DNA of 64,000 bases, from NCBI RefSeq assembly GCF_003598715.1, contig NZ_QZFU01000010.1:186001-250000 (forward strand), read 5' to 3'. The translations under genes and the position numbers were made by a program. Below the pieces are notes generated by a model, which worked only from the letters and a program-made list of their open reading frames with translations, was not told where the DNA came from and made no database searches. The DNA comes from Nocardia panacis. GTDB lineage: Bacteria; Actinomycetota; Actinomycetes; Mycobacteriales; Mycobacteriaceae. Shown here in pieces: positions 9,282-16,768 of this stretch (its first letter is position 1; every line of letters starts with the position of its first letter).

Positions 9282-10058
9282 GTGTCGTATGCCAAAGCCG
9301 CCGACGGCGTCCGTATCGCCTATCAGAGCGCGGGCGCGGGCGCGCCGCTGATCCTGCTGGCCGGACAGGCCAACAACCACCACTGGTGGGACGACATCCG
9401 CACCGATTTCCACGGCACCCACCGCACCATCACCATGGACTGGCGCGGCGCGGGCGACAGCGACAAACCCGACCGAGCCTGCACCACGGTCGATTTCGCC
9501 GACGATGTGATCGCCGTGCTCGACGATCTCGGGATCGAGCGGGCCGATGTGTACGGCACCTCGATGGGCGGACGCGTCGCGCAGTGGGTGGCCGCCAGGC
9601 ATCCGGAGCGGGTCGGCGCACTCATCCTGGGCTGCACCTCCCCCGGCGACGCGCACGGCGTTCCGCGAGCACCCGAGGTGCGAAGATCACTGGCGCAACC
9701 GGATCGGGTGGCGGCCCGGCGCGCGCTCAAAGAGCTCATGTACACCCCCGCCTGGCTCGCGACCCACACCGGCCCGTTGCAGACCCTTGGCGATCCGACT
9801 ATGCCGCCCTACGCCCAACGCCGGCACCGCATCGCCAGCGCCCAGCACGATGCGTGGGATGCCCTGCCGCACATCCGATCCCGCACCCTGGTCCTGCACG
9901 GCGGCGACGATATCTTCAATCCGGCCGCCAACGCACCGTTGCTCGCCGAGCGCATTCCGGGAGCCGAACTCCGGGTGATACCGGGAGCCCGGCACGCCTA
10001 CTTCGACGAATTCCGGACCCTGGCAAGCCCTTTGGCGCTCGAATTCCTCACCGCCTGA
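9282..10058 (+). CDS. Alpha/beta hydrolase
   Basis: 258 residues. The nucleophile elbow reads YGTSMGGR (Ser in GTSMGG), an acid lies in the VLHGGDDIFNP region, and the catalytic His is in PGARHAYFDEF. An early LILLAGQANNHHWW segment supplies the oxyanion loop. The compact cap suggests small ester, epoxide or lactone substrates. The GTG start has GAGGAG upstream. Its TGA directly abuts the stop of the opposing lipase gene. Confidence 0.85.
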   Translation: MSYAKAADGVRIAYQSAGAGAPLILLAGQANNHHWWDDIRTDFHGTHRTITMDWRGAGDSDKPDRACTTVDFADDVIAVLDDLGIERADVYGTSMGGRVAQWVAARHPERVGALILGCTSPGDAHGVPRAPEVRRSLAQPDRVAARRALKELMYTPAWLATHTGPLQTLGDPTMPPYAQRRHRIASAQHDAWDALPHIRSRTLVLHGGDDIFNPAANAPLLAERIPGAELRVIPGARHAYFDEFRTLASPLALEFLTA

Positions 10059-11198
10059 TCAGGAGAAGGCCCGCGCGACGAACGGCATGCTGTCGGGCAG
10101 CGACCCGGCCACCGTCGCGCTGTGATCCAGGCCCGGATAGATGTGCACCTCCGGGCGCACACCGTGAGTCTCCAGGTCCGCGATCAGCTTCAAGGTCAGC
10201 GGTAGGAAGACGTCGGTGTCATTGGTGCCCTGGCCGAGGAATAGCGGCCGGTCGTATCCGGTGAGCGGCACATCCATCACCTCGTGCGCGTACTCGGCGA
10301 AGGGGCCACTCGAAAGCGGTTGGGAGAAAAGCTGGTTCACGGTGATCGAACCGAACTTCTCGGCGGCCTGCGCGGTGAGACACATCTGCTCGGCCGCCGT
10401 GACCACTTCCTTGCCGATCGGGGTCAGATAGGCGTCCGCGTCGAAGGCCGGGCGCGCGGCCTTCAAACCGACCATGATGTAGGCGGCATAGGCCGTGAGG
10501 TGGCTGGACGGGATGGGCGGTGTCTGCGGACCGATCAGGGACGCCGCCTCGACCACATTCGAGGCCGGTCCGGTCGCCACCGCGCCGCGATAGTCGAGTT
10601 CGGGCGCGTACCGGGTCGCCATCGCCGCGGTGAAGACCGCCGCGCCACCCCCTTGCGACTGGCCGATGGCCATCCATTTCGCGGCCAGCGTGGGATCCAC
10701 CGCCCGTGCGGCACGCACCATATCGATGCCCGCGTGCGCCTCGGCCCGACCGTCGAGGTAGGTGTGCACGCCGGGTGTGCCGAGGCCGATGTAGTCGGTG
10801 GCGACCACGGCGTAGCCCTGCTTCAGCCAGGTGGACAGGTAGTTCTTGTCGCGGTCGGAGCGACCGGCCACCGAGGGCGCGCACTCGTCGGCCACGCCGA
10901 CGGTGCCGTGCTCCCACGACAGCACCGGCCAGCCGCCGGGCGGCGGCGTGCCCGCCGGGACGAAGATCGCTCCGGTGGACAGCGCGGGCTCATCGAGCGA
11001 GGTCCGGGTCCAGTAGGTCAGCCTGCGGGCCGAGCCGGTGCCGTCCAGCCACAGCTCGGCGGGCAATTCCGTGTTGCCGACGACCGCGCCCGGCGCGCCG
11101 CCCGCGGGTTCGGCCAGGGCGGCGCCCGCCAGGGATCCGGTCAATAGTCCGGCCGCGGCCAGGGCGGTCACTGCGCGTCGCAATTTCACGGGCGGCAT
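10059..11198 (-). CDS. Secreted lipase (secretory-lipase/LIP family)
   Basis: 379 residues with a clear Sec signal peptide (basic start, hydrophobic core, AGAALA cleavage region). The mature part has HGTVGVADECAPS, a nucleophile elbow IGQSQGGG (Ser in GQSQG), GQGTNDTDVFLPL carrying the acid, and GLDHSATV carrying the His, the order seen in secretory lipases. It should hydrolyse acyl esters outside the cell. It is divergent from the TetR gene, which probably controls it through the dyad at 11216-11234. Confidence 0.87.
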   Translation of the reverse strand: MPPVKLRRAVTALAAAGLLTGSLAGAALAEPAGGAPGAVVGNTELPAELWLDGTGSARRLTYWTRTSLDEPALSTGAIFVPAGTPPPGGWPVLSWEHGTVGVADECAPSVAGRSDRDKNYLSTWLKQGYAVVATDYIGLGTPGVHTYLDGRAEAHAGIDMVRAARAVDPTLAAKWMAIGQSQGGGAAVFTAAMATRYAPELDYRGAVATGPASNVVEAASLIGPQTPPIPSSHLTAYAAYIMVGLKAARPAFDADAYLTPIGKEVVTAAEQMCLTAQAAEKFGSITVNQLFSQPLSSGPFAEYAHEVMDVPLTGYDRPLFLGQGTNDTDVFLPLTLKLIADLETHGVRPEVHIYPGLDHSATVAGSLPDSMPFVARAFS

Positions 11199-11215
11199 CC
11201 TCTCGAATGGAATCC

Positions 11216-11234
11216 GATGTCACATTGAGACATC
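11216..11234. promoter_or_regulatory. Candidate TetR operator
   Basis: Inverted repeat GATGTC with 7-nt spacer and GACATC, in the intergenic space between the divergent lipase and TetR genes. This is the expected place for an autoregulatory TetR-type operator. Confidence 0.45.
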
Positions 11235-11303
11235 TACTGCGGACTATTCTTACCACGCCGCATCGAGGCGGCCGGTGATGTGACACACAGAACGGGAGGG
11301 TCG

Positions 11304-11918
11304 ATGACGGCGGCGACGGGTGTGCGCGAGCGCGAGAAGACCAGAGTCAGACAGGAACTCATCGATACCGCACTGCGCCTGTTCGAGGACAACGGCTTCG
11401 AACAGACCACCGTCCAGCAGATCGCCGACGCGGTGCGCGTCTCCCGACGCACCTTCCACCGCCACTTCCCCTCCAAGGTGGCGGTCGTCTTCGCCCACGA
11501 AGAGGACCTGATGGGCCTGCTGCTCACCGCGTTCGATCGCCGACCACCAGGGGAATCCCCGCTCACCGCCCTGCGCGCGGCCATCCGCGAATTCCTGCTC
11601 GACCAATCCAATCCCGACCTGCGCCGCCGGATCGACACCGCCCGCAGGGCCCGCCACCTGCTGGTCACCAATCCCCAACTGCGCCAAGAGAATTTCATCG
11701 GCGCACTGGGCCGCCAGCACGCGCTGACCCGCCGTATCGTCGCGCGCTGCGGCCTGCCGGAGACCGATCTGCGCCCGCAACTGGCCGCCGCCTGCTGCTT
11801 CGCCGCCTTCGGCGTCGCCCTCGATCACTGGATGCTCACCGCGACCCCGGATATCCCGACCCTGCACCACATCCTGGACGCCACCATCCGCACCTTGCAG
11901 CGCGGAGTGGACTTCTAG
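11304..11918 (+). CDS. TetR/AcrR-family regulator
   Basis: 204 residues. The N-terminal helix-turn-helix is typical: TALRLFEDNGFEQTTVQQIADAV followed by VSRRTFHRHFPSK. The C-terminal ligand/dimerisation domain (about residues 75-204) is not diagnostic. ATG at 11304 with GGGAGGG upstream. It is the last host gene before the prophage and in the uninfected chromosome would converge on the P450 gene at 56924-55467. Likely represses the divergent lipase. Confidence 0.9.
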   Translation: MTAATGVREREKTRVRQELIDTALRLFEDNGFEQTTVQQIADAVRVSRRTFHRHFPSKVAVVFAHEEDLMGLLLTAFDRRPPGESPLTALRAAIREFLLDQSNPDLRRRIDTARRARHLLVTNPQLRQENFIGALGRQHALTRRIVARCGLPETDLRPQLAAACCFAAFGVALDHWMLTATPDIPTLHHILDATIRTLQRGVDF

Positions 11919-11974
11919 GGTCTGCGTCGGAGACTCATTCGGATGCATCCGTGGCTCAGCTCGTCGTCTGGCAA

Positions 11975-12005
11975 GCAGGGGGAAGCACTCCTACACACAT
12001 GTGTA
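11975..12005. other. attL: attL: left prophage junction
   Basis: The host half-dyad (11975-11997) plus CA precedes the hexamer TGTGTA (12000-12005), which recurs at 55332-55337. Joining host sequence left of 12000 to host sequence from 55332 rebuilds two 23-bp arms (19 matches) around a central CA, a typical serine-integrase attB shape. The exact crossover dinucleotide cannot be fixed by eye. Confidence 0.7.
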
Positions 12006-12056
12006 ACCCTTCTGAACAGGGACGATACCAATATTATGACCTTCACCACATAGCGT

Positions 12057-12096
12057 GGCTGAGTCGATCCGGGTGGCACGAAACCCGATGGCTCAG
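12057..12096 (-). terminator. Imperfect hairpin after the nuclease-like gene
   Basis: Arms GCTGAG...CGGGT and ACCCG...CTCAGC pair with an internal mismatch zone, just downstream of the leftward gene ending at 12143. No T-run, so a terminator role is tentative. Confidence 0.35.
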
Positions 12097-12142
12097 CGCG
12101 CGATGTGACCGATATCCTGCGGAATCGTACCCGCGTCGGATG

Positions 12143-13381
12143 TCAGTCCCTGGTGCGCTCGATGCCTTTACCCCGACCACCGATATCTCGGCTCCGGCCC
12201 TGGACTTGCGGGGGTTCTTGCCCCTCCCGCTCGCGTTCGCTCTCCAAGCCGGGTGCTTGCTGGTGTTGTATGAGCGCGGCCACCTCCGGGCTTATGCCAC
12301 GCTCCCGTAGTGCTTGGCCGTACGCCTCTCGCGCTTCACGGGCTTCCCGCTCGCGCTGCGCCTTCTCCGAGGCTTCGCGCCGCTGAGCCTCCACCGCTTC
12401 GCGGCGTTGGTCTTCACGCTGCACGGCCAATGCAATGCTGTTCAAGTCCTTGACAACATCCTGCCGCCGTTCTTCCCGAGACAGTTCAAAGTTGAGTTCC
12501 ATCTCGCGGGCTTGCTCTTTGCCCAAGCCAAGTGTTCCAAGCATGTCTCGGGTTTCTTCCCGTTCCTGCTCGCGAACCGCATCCAAGCCTTGCGTGAGGT
12601 CTTTGTGGATTTCATAGAGCCGGTCGGCATCTATTGTCCTACCGGCTTCTCGATCTTTCGCGATCTGCTGCGCTTGAGCCTGGATATTCTCGCGGAGTTG
12701 TTCGCGCATTCTGGCGGTTTCTTCACGATGCCGGGCTTGTTCTCGCTCCCTCTCTTCTCTCGCTCGCTCGACCCTTTCGCGGGCTTCTGCTCGGCCACGC
12801 TCCGCCGCCTCCCGGAATCGCTGCATCTCCCGAAGACGTTCGGCACGTTCGCGCGCCTTCACGATTTCCCGAATATGTTCCAACCGTTTGCGAGCACGGT
12901 CCGCGCGGTCCAGTTCGTAAGCCCGAAAGAGTTCGAGTTGCTGCGATACCAAGGACTGCCCGAGTTTCATTGCGCGAAGCGCATCCGCCCTCGCAACCTC
13001 CAGACACTCGTAGCGGCCGGGGAAGTCCTTTTCCATCGTCCGAATTTCATCGGCTACTTTGGGGTGGACATTCTCCCCGGCCACCCTCTCCCATGTATCA
13101 CGTGTGATCTGGCCGGACGCGAGTCCGGACCGTTCTTTCCGCAATTGATGGAGTGCCCGCTCATCAATCTTCCCCGACTTGCGTTCCCTGGCCTCGGTTC
13201 CCGTGCCGTCGGTGCGAGCTGAATCCAGAACGCGCTCACCTTTACCGGTTTCAATCCGGAATTGCCGGACCCATCCCCGGTCCGGAGTCTCTCCTCGCTC
13301 GTGCGCCCGCCCAAGCTCGAAATATAATCCGCGCTCGTAGTTGCTCAGACCTTTGCGGAATTTGTCGTATTCATCGGGCAC
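12143..13381 (-). CDS. Coiled-coil protein with nuclease-like N-terminus, candidate toxin
   Basis: About 412 residues, not assignable to a named family. The first ~100 residues carry FRIETGKGERVLD followed by TEARERKSGKID: an Asp and then E-x-K in the spacing of PD-(D/E)xK nucleases, resembling nuclease toxin domains of actinobacteria. Residues ~150-400 form one long Arg/Glu/Ala-rich coiled coil, and the tail is basic. The GTG at 13381 is preferred over the ATG at 13402 because GGGGGAGG sits 8 nt before it. It follows an acidic 156-residue protein in the same transcript, as toxin/immunity pairs often do. Alternative: a DNA-binding structural or defence protein. Confidence 0.5.
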   Translation of the reverse strand: MPDEYDKFRKGLSNYERGLYFELGRAHERGETPDRGWVRQFRIETGKGERVLDSARTDGTGTEARERKSGKIDERALHQLRKERSGLASGQITRDTWERVAGENVHPKVADEIRTMEKDFPGRYECLEVARADALRAMKLGQSLVSQQLELFRAYELDRADRARKRLEHIREIVKARERAERLREMQRFREAAERGRAEARERVERAREEREREQARHREETARMREQLRENIQAQAQQIAKDREAGRTIDADRLYEIHKDLTQGLDAVREQEREETRDMLGTLGLGKEQAREMELNFELSREERRQDVVKDLNSIALAVQREDQRREAVEAQRREASEKAQREREAREAREAYGQALRERGISPEVAALIQHQQAPGLESEREREGQEPPQVQGRSRDIGGRGKGIERTRD

Positions 13382-13409
13382 GATTGCACCCTCCCCCGCC
13401 ATGCGGATA

Positions 13410-13880
13410 TTACGAAGAACGCCTCGCGTTCGTGATCACGTAATCGGCCATGTGTGGGCCGTCATCGAACAGGTAGTCGGTCATGGAAACCATGCTATGA
13501 ATGTTGGTTCCGTCTCCGTTGTGCACCGCTGGGCTGAAATCGCTGTACAGCGGAGCGCCGCTCCATTCGGGCCGGTTGGTCCATGCCATCCCGACCCGCC
13601 GCACAAAACATTCACCGTAGAATCGGATGAAACCGTCCGCGGCATCCCTGTTTTCGGGCGAGAGGAACCCGTCGCGGTCGTGGAACAGGTCCTTGGCGGC
13701 TTTCAGGATTTGTTCCGTCGTCGGTCGCTTCCACCACTCCGAATCGAAGCCTATAGACGGTGCGGCCTGCGCCAGAAACGCTCGGATACCGGATTCCATT
13801 CGTTCGGGTGCAGCCCAATCCAGATAGGCTTGGGTTTTGGCGTCCCAATCGATATCGAAACCGAATTGGTCGTCGCTCAC
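13410..13880 (-). CDS. Acidic protein, candidate immunity partner
   Basis: 156 residues, acidic and rich in Trp and Tyr (FDIDWDAKTQAYLDWAAPE, DSEWWKRPT, MAWTNRPEW), no signal peptide and no recognised domain. Size, acidity and its place directly upstream of the nuclease-like gene fit an immunity or antitoxin protein. GTG start with GAGGAGG upstream. Function is inferred from context only. Confidence 0.5.
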   Translation of the reverse strand: MSDDQFGFDIDWDAKTQAYLDWAAPERMESGIRAFLAQAAPSIGFDSEWWKRPTTEQILKAAKDLFHDRDGFLSPENRDAADGFIRFYGECFVRRVGMAWTNRPEWSGAPLYSDFSPAVHNGDGTNIHSMVSMTDYLFDDGPHMADYVITNARRSS

Positions 13881-13901
13881 AGTGCCTCCTCGTGTCCAGG
13901 T

Positions 13902-13950
13902 GTGTCCAGGTGCCGAACGCTCCAGTATCTCAGCGTCGGCACCTGGACAC
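13902..13950. promoter_or_regulatory. Long hairpin between the micro-ORF chain and the nuclease pair
   Basis: Perfect 15-bp arms (13902-13916 and 13936-13950), extendable by five pairs past one bulged base, with a small loop. The decamer GTGTCCAGGT is also directly repeated at 13892. It lies between the end of the leftward ten-gene chain and the start of the putative immunity gene: either a terminator of the chain or an operator for the pair. No T-run is present. Confidence 0.5.
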
Positions 13951-13955
13951 GTTGT

Positions 13956-14639
13956 TCAGCCGCCCAACTCGCGGCAGTGCACCGCCAAGGCCCCCGACAA
14001 ATGTCCAGTGTCGTTGTGGGCCACCAGGACAGCGCGCCAATCGCCCAGCGAGTACGGGTGCGGCTCGATCTGCCACCGGGTGATACCGGTGTGGTCGATT
14101 GTCATCTTGGCGTTCGACGGGATACCGAGAAGGGTCTCAGCGCTCGCGGTGATGTTCTCCACCGACCCGAACAACACGACATGTTGACCGACATGGGCGC
14201 TGATCACGTGGTCGAGTGCGAAGCGTATCGATGCCCTGTAGTGGCTCCTGGTCTCCGCACCCGGCGCTACCGGAACATCTCTCCGCAGCAGTAGCGGGTT
14301 CTCCTGGCGAAGGCGGCGCAGCGCAGTCCAGGGCATCCCCTCCGCCGCCCCGTACCCGAAATACCGCCAACCCGGCGAGTTCTCGACCGTGAGACCCAAC
14401 CGCCGCGCGACCGGGACCGCTGTCTCACGCACCCGTGCCAGACGTGTGGAGTAGACGGCGCTGATCGGGTCCTGGCGGTCCTCGGCGCGCAACCGGGTCG
14501 CGAGGTGGAGGGTTTGCTCACGCCCGCGCTCGGTCAAGCCGGTACAGGTCTTCTCGCCCCGGATCACCCGTTCGATGTTCGAGACGGCTTCGGCGTGCCG
14601 GATGAGAGTCAGCCTCACAGTGGATCCCGCTTCGGTCAT
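13956..14639 (-). CDS. Histidine-phosphatase-superfamily protein lacking the second catalytic His
   Basis: 227 residues. The phosphohistidine loop RHAEAVSN (RH of the RHG motif) and the surrounding LIRHAEAVSNIERVIRG / LTERGREQ layout are clear, as is the GYGAAEGMPW acid region. Where the family has its second His (SHGG), this protein has LFGSVEN, so activity is doubtful; a binding or regulatory role is possible. It is the last and largest member of the ten-gene coupled chain. The ATG at 14639 is chosen because it overlaps the upstream stop (ATGA). Confidence 0.75.
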   Translation of the reverse strand: MTEAGSTVRLTLIRHAEAVSNIERVIRGEKTCTGLTERGREQTLHLATRLRAEDRQDPISAVYSTRLARVRETAVPVARRLGLTVENSPGWRYFGYGAAEGMPWTALRRLRQENPLLLRRDVPVAPGAETRSHYRASIRFALDHVISAHVGQHVVLFGSVENITASAETLLGIPSNAKMTIDHTGITRWQIEPHPYSLGDWRAVLVAHNDTGHLSGALAVHCRELGG

Positions 14640-14743
14640 GACCGCATCCGCCTGTACATGTATTTGCAGGCTCGCACCGCGTAGACCACACCCGTCGCCA
14701 CAACTTCCGCCATGACGGCAAGCTTGATGGTTTCGATGATCAC
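14636..14743 (-). CDS. 35-residue single-span membrane peptide
   Basis: GTG start, 35 residues: a hydrophobic helix (IETIKLAVMAEVVATGVVYA) followed by a basic tail (KYMYRRMRS), the charge pattern of an N-out/C-in anchor. It overlaps the upstream gene by GTGA and the downstream gene by ATGA. It is too short for normal gene finders, but the two overlaps and GGGGGAAAG upstream support translation. Function unknown. Confidence 0.6.
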   Translation of the reverse strand: MIIETIKLAVMAEVVATGVVYAVRACKYMYRRMRS

Positions 14744-14850
14744 CTTTCCCCCTCGTCATCGTCGTGGTACCGCATCGCATCCCGGCGGACCTTGAAAACA
14801 GCCAGCGGTGCCGCGATCACGACCACTCTCAGAACCTCGACCCAGCTCAC
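14740..14850 (-). CDS. 36-residue membrane peptide
   Basis: GTG start after GGGGAGGCGG. 36 residues: SWVEVLRVVVIAAPLAVFKV then a charged tail (RRDAMRYHDDDEGER). Predicted single helix in or on the membrane. It overlaps both neighbours in the chain by four bases. Function unknown. Confidence 0.6.
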   Translation of the reverse strand: MSWVEVLRVVVIAAPLAVFKVRRDAMRYHDDDEGER

Positions 14851-15008
14851 GGCCGCCTCCCCGATCCGACCTCACGCACAGGCCAGTACCGCAGTCCGGC
14901 ATCACGCCGGACACGAACCCGGTGCCGATCGACTCGCAGCATCTTCGCAATGATCACCGCAGGCACCACCACCGCGAGAATGGTCGCTACCATCTCCATC
15001 AAGGTCAC
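14847..15008 (-). CDS. 53-residue membrane peptide
   Basis: GTG at 15008 preceded by GGTGGAG. An N-terminal hydrophobic helix (MVATILAVVVPAVIIAKML) leads into a strongly basic segment (RVDRHRVRVRRDAGLRYW). Four-base overlaps on both sides. Probably a single-pass inner-membrane peptide with a cytoplasmic basic tail. Function unknown. Confidence 0.6.
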   Translation of the reverse strand: MTLMEMVATILAVVVPAVIIAKMLRVDRHRVRVRRDAGLRYWPVREVGSGRRP

Positions 15009-15214
15009 GACTCCACCGCCTCGGTAGATGTCGGTTCACGCATTCGTCTTCCTTCTTCTTCGTAATTGTTTGTCTCGCAACTGGTTTCATGGCTCGATGA
15101 GGTCATCGCGCTCGCCGAGTCCCCGCGCCGCGACCGCATGATCTGCTCCCACATGACGACCACCAGCCCCCCACCGATGGGCAGCGCCACCGCGAACAGC
15201 TCTTCCCAGCTCAC
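15005..15214 (-). CDS. 69-residue membrane peptide
   Basis: GTG start. The opening SWEELFAVALPIGGGLVVVMW forms a transmembrane helix, followed by a polar Ser/Glu-rich tail with two Cys (HETSCETNNYEEEG). It shares the start SW-x-E-x-L with the 36-residue peptide two genes on, suggesting the micro-peptides are related. Coupled on both sides by GTGA overlaps. Confidence 0.6.
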   Translation of the reverse strand: MSWEELFAVALPIGGGLVVVMWEQIMRSRRGDSASAMTSSSHETSCETNNYEEEGRRMREPTSTEAVES

Positions 15215-15411
15215 GCCCGCACGGCTTTCATCCGGCCCGACTCGGCGGTACGGACTGCTGCGGTCGCGGCCAAGTACTCCATGCGGGCAGTGACCACCGC
15301 ATCCCGCAGCGGCCCCACCAGCGGGGCTCGCGCCTTGTCCCAGGCTTTGGCGGCACGCTCCCACGCCTTCCGGGCACGGTGGCAGCGGCGGACAACGGTC
15401 ACCCAGATCAC
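15211..15411 (-). CDS. Small helical protein of the micro-ORF chain
   Basis: 66 residues, basic and Ala-rich (RARKAWERAAKAWDKAR), with a short hydrophobic start (MIWVTVV). The GTG at 15411 overlaps the upstream TGA, which decides the start over an upstream in-frame ATG at 15498. No recognised family. Confidence 0.55.
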   Translation of the reverse strand: MIWVTVVRRCHRARKAWERAAKAWDKARAPLVGPLRDAVVTARMEYLAATAAVRTAESGRMKAVRA

Positions 15412-15587
15412 GACCGCATCCCCGGGTTTCTGGACGGACCGGCCCCCGCTTTCGCGGCGTCCAGAAGCTCGGCCACAACCGCCTCCATGCGCTCCCACAC
15501 CGGCCCCTCGACCGGGCGGCCGACTATGTGCCAGGTGTCCAGGGCGGCGAAATACTCCGTGATCGCACGGGCTTGACGGGAATTCAC
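15408..15587 (-). CDS. 59-residue protein of the micro-ORF chain
   Basis: GTG start overlapping the upstream stop (GTGA). Soluble and amphipathic: RQARAITEYFAALDTWHIVG, then WERMEAVVAELLDAAKAG. No known domain. Retained because both ends are coupled to neighbours and the composition is protein-like. Confidence 0.55.
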   Translation of the reverse strand: MNSRQARAITEYFAALDTWHIVGRPVEGPVWERMEAVVAELLDAAKAGAGPSRNPGMRS

Positions 15588-15904
15588 GACACCCCTGTGG
15601 GTGCGATCCGGGTGAACTTCGCCCTCGGCTCCATCACCAGCACATCGGCCAAGCGCATCAGCGCCTCGGGCGGCCGACCGTCTCCGAAATGCTTCAGGCT
15701 CGGCACGATCACGGCGGGCACCCCGAGGTTCGCTACCAGAGCGATCAGGGCTCTTTCCGAAGCGAATGGATCGGAAAGAGCCAGGGTCTTGGTGTAGCTG
15801 TATCCGAAATCACCTGCGGCGCTGCGCATCAGGGGCTCTATCGCCTGCTGGTGGATACCGGCGATGTCACGGCGCAGGTACCCCAACACATTCGGGCGGG
15901 TCAT
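15584..15904 (-). CDS. Resolvase-N-terminus-like small protein
   Basis: 106 residues. The fold pattern recalls the N-terminal domain of serine recombinases (GYLRRDIAGIHQQ at the start, later VPAVIVPSLKHFGDGRPPEAL, ADVLVMEP), a stand-alone type common in actinobacteria. The catalytic Ser position is not evident, so recombinase activity is unlikely. ATG at 15904 with GAGGAGG at 7 nt; it overlaps the upstream stop. Confidence 0.6.
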   Translation of the reverse strand: MTRPNVLGYLRRDIAGIHQQAIEPLMRSAAGDFGYSYTKTLALSDPFASERALIALVANLGVPAVIVPSLKHFGDGRPPEALMRLADVLVMEPRAKFTRIAPTGVS

Positions 15905-16065
15905 GACCACGCCTCCTCAGAGGGTTGAGTGATGGCACGAATCCCGGCCAGCACGTACGCCACCCACTCCGACGGCGGCAGTTCGAAACGCTCCCCGGTG
16001 TCCAATGCCGGATGCATGTGTGTTCCCGGAACCCGTTCCTGCGGTGCCTCTTTCGCCTCAGACAT
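15901..16065 (-). CDS. 54-residue protein of the micro-ORF chain
   Basis: ATG start inside the last codons of the upstream gene (8-nt overlap, ATGTCTGA); its stop overlaps the next start (ATGA). Polar N-terminus, then ELPPSEWVAYVLAGIRAITQ, an amphipathic helix. Function unknown. Confidence 0.55.
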   Translation of the reverse strand: MSEAKEAPQERVPGTHMHPALDTGERFELPPSEWVAYVLAGIRAITQPSEEAWS

Positions 16066-16516
16066 GGGTTTCCACCTTCAGTGCACATTCAGTGATCGCC
16101 ACCAGTACCGAACGCAAGGACGGCAGAGGCACGTCCACGGCGGGTGACACCACCCATTCCCTGCGCTCGACCCCCGTCGTAGCTGGGGTCGGCAAATCGA
16201 CTTCCAGCCCGGCGCAGATCTCTCCCACACCGAACCCGCGCAGCGCGCGGTACAGCTTGGAAATCGTCCTGTCCAGATCGGGGCGTACCAGCACCGTCCA
16301 GCGGTTGTTTCCAGGATCGCGCAGGATCGGCCCGCACGCACCCGTGGCCCGTGTGAGATGCGCTCGCACCCGCTCGCCCGGCATCACCACCGCACCGACC
16401 TGGGAAGATGTCCGCACTGTGATCCGGCCCGTATCGGGATGGAGTGTCACGGGGAAGTTGAACAGGTTGCGGTAGTGGCGGTGTCGCGCTTCCGGCGATT
16501 CTGCCTTGGTATCCAT
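16058..16516 (-). CDS. First gene of the micro-ORF chain, unknown protein
   Basis: 152 residues. It opens with a HRHYRNLFNFPVTLHPDTGR segment and has NNRWTVLVRPDLDRT and VDLPTPATT motifs, reminiscent of short proteins found beside XRE/DUF397 genes in actinomycetes, but I cannot name a family. ATG at 16516 with AGAGG 7 nt upstream, inside the divergent promoter region shared with the XRE gene. It likely heads a ten-gene transcript ending near 13956. Confidence 0.6.
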   Translation of the reverse strand: MDTKAESPEARHRHYRNLFNFPVTLHPDTGRITVRTSSQVGAVVMPGERVRAHLTRATGACGPILRDPGNNRWTVLVRPDLDRTISKLYRALRGFGVGEICAGLEVDLPTPATTGVERREWVVSPAVDVPLPSLRSVLVAITECALKVETHV

Positions 16517-16713
16517 CGATAGACCTCTGATCGCTATCGGAGTGAAGTTGGGAGTGCGCCCGGCCCTGGCGTCCCCAGGAAGCGGAGGTCCGTGGGAGGG
16601 ATGGGACGGAACCCCCAACCGGGCGCACCTTCAGTTCAACACCGGCGAATGCCAGATGGATACGTATGGTGAATATTCAAAGAGATTGATTCAAACACCG
16701 AGTAGATACTCAC

Positions 16714-16743
16714 AGTGAATGCGAACATCATTCAGAGTGAATG
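16714..16743. promoter_or_regulatory. Repeated AGTGAATG sites upstream of the XRE gene
   Basis: AGTGAATG at 16714-16721 and again at 16736-16743 with an inverted CATTC between. They lie 25-55 bp before the XRE start in the divergent region. Probable operator for the XRE protein, which could control both directions. Confidence 0.4.
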
Positions 16744-16768
16744 AACACCCAGGTCGGAGGTAAGACGG

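Noticed and set aside
11992-12005. ACACATGTGT palindrome as a stand-alone operator
   Set aside because: Better explained as the centre of the regenerated attB dyad.
12314-13222. Plus-strand frame opposite the coiled-coil protein
   Set aside because: Leu/Phe/Pro-rich mirror of an Arg/Glu-rich coiled coil; no start signal.
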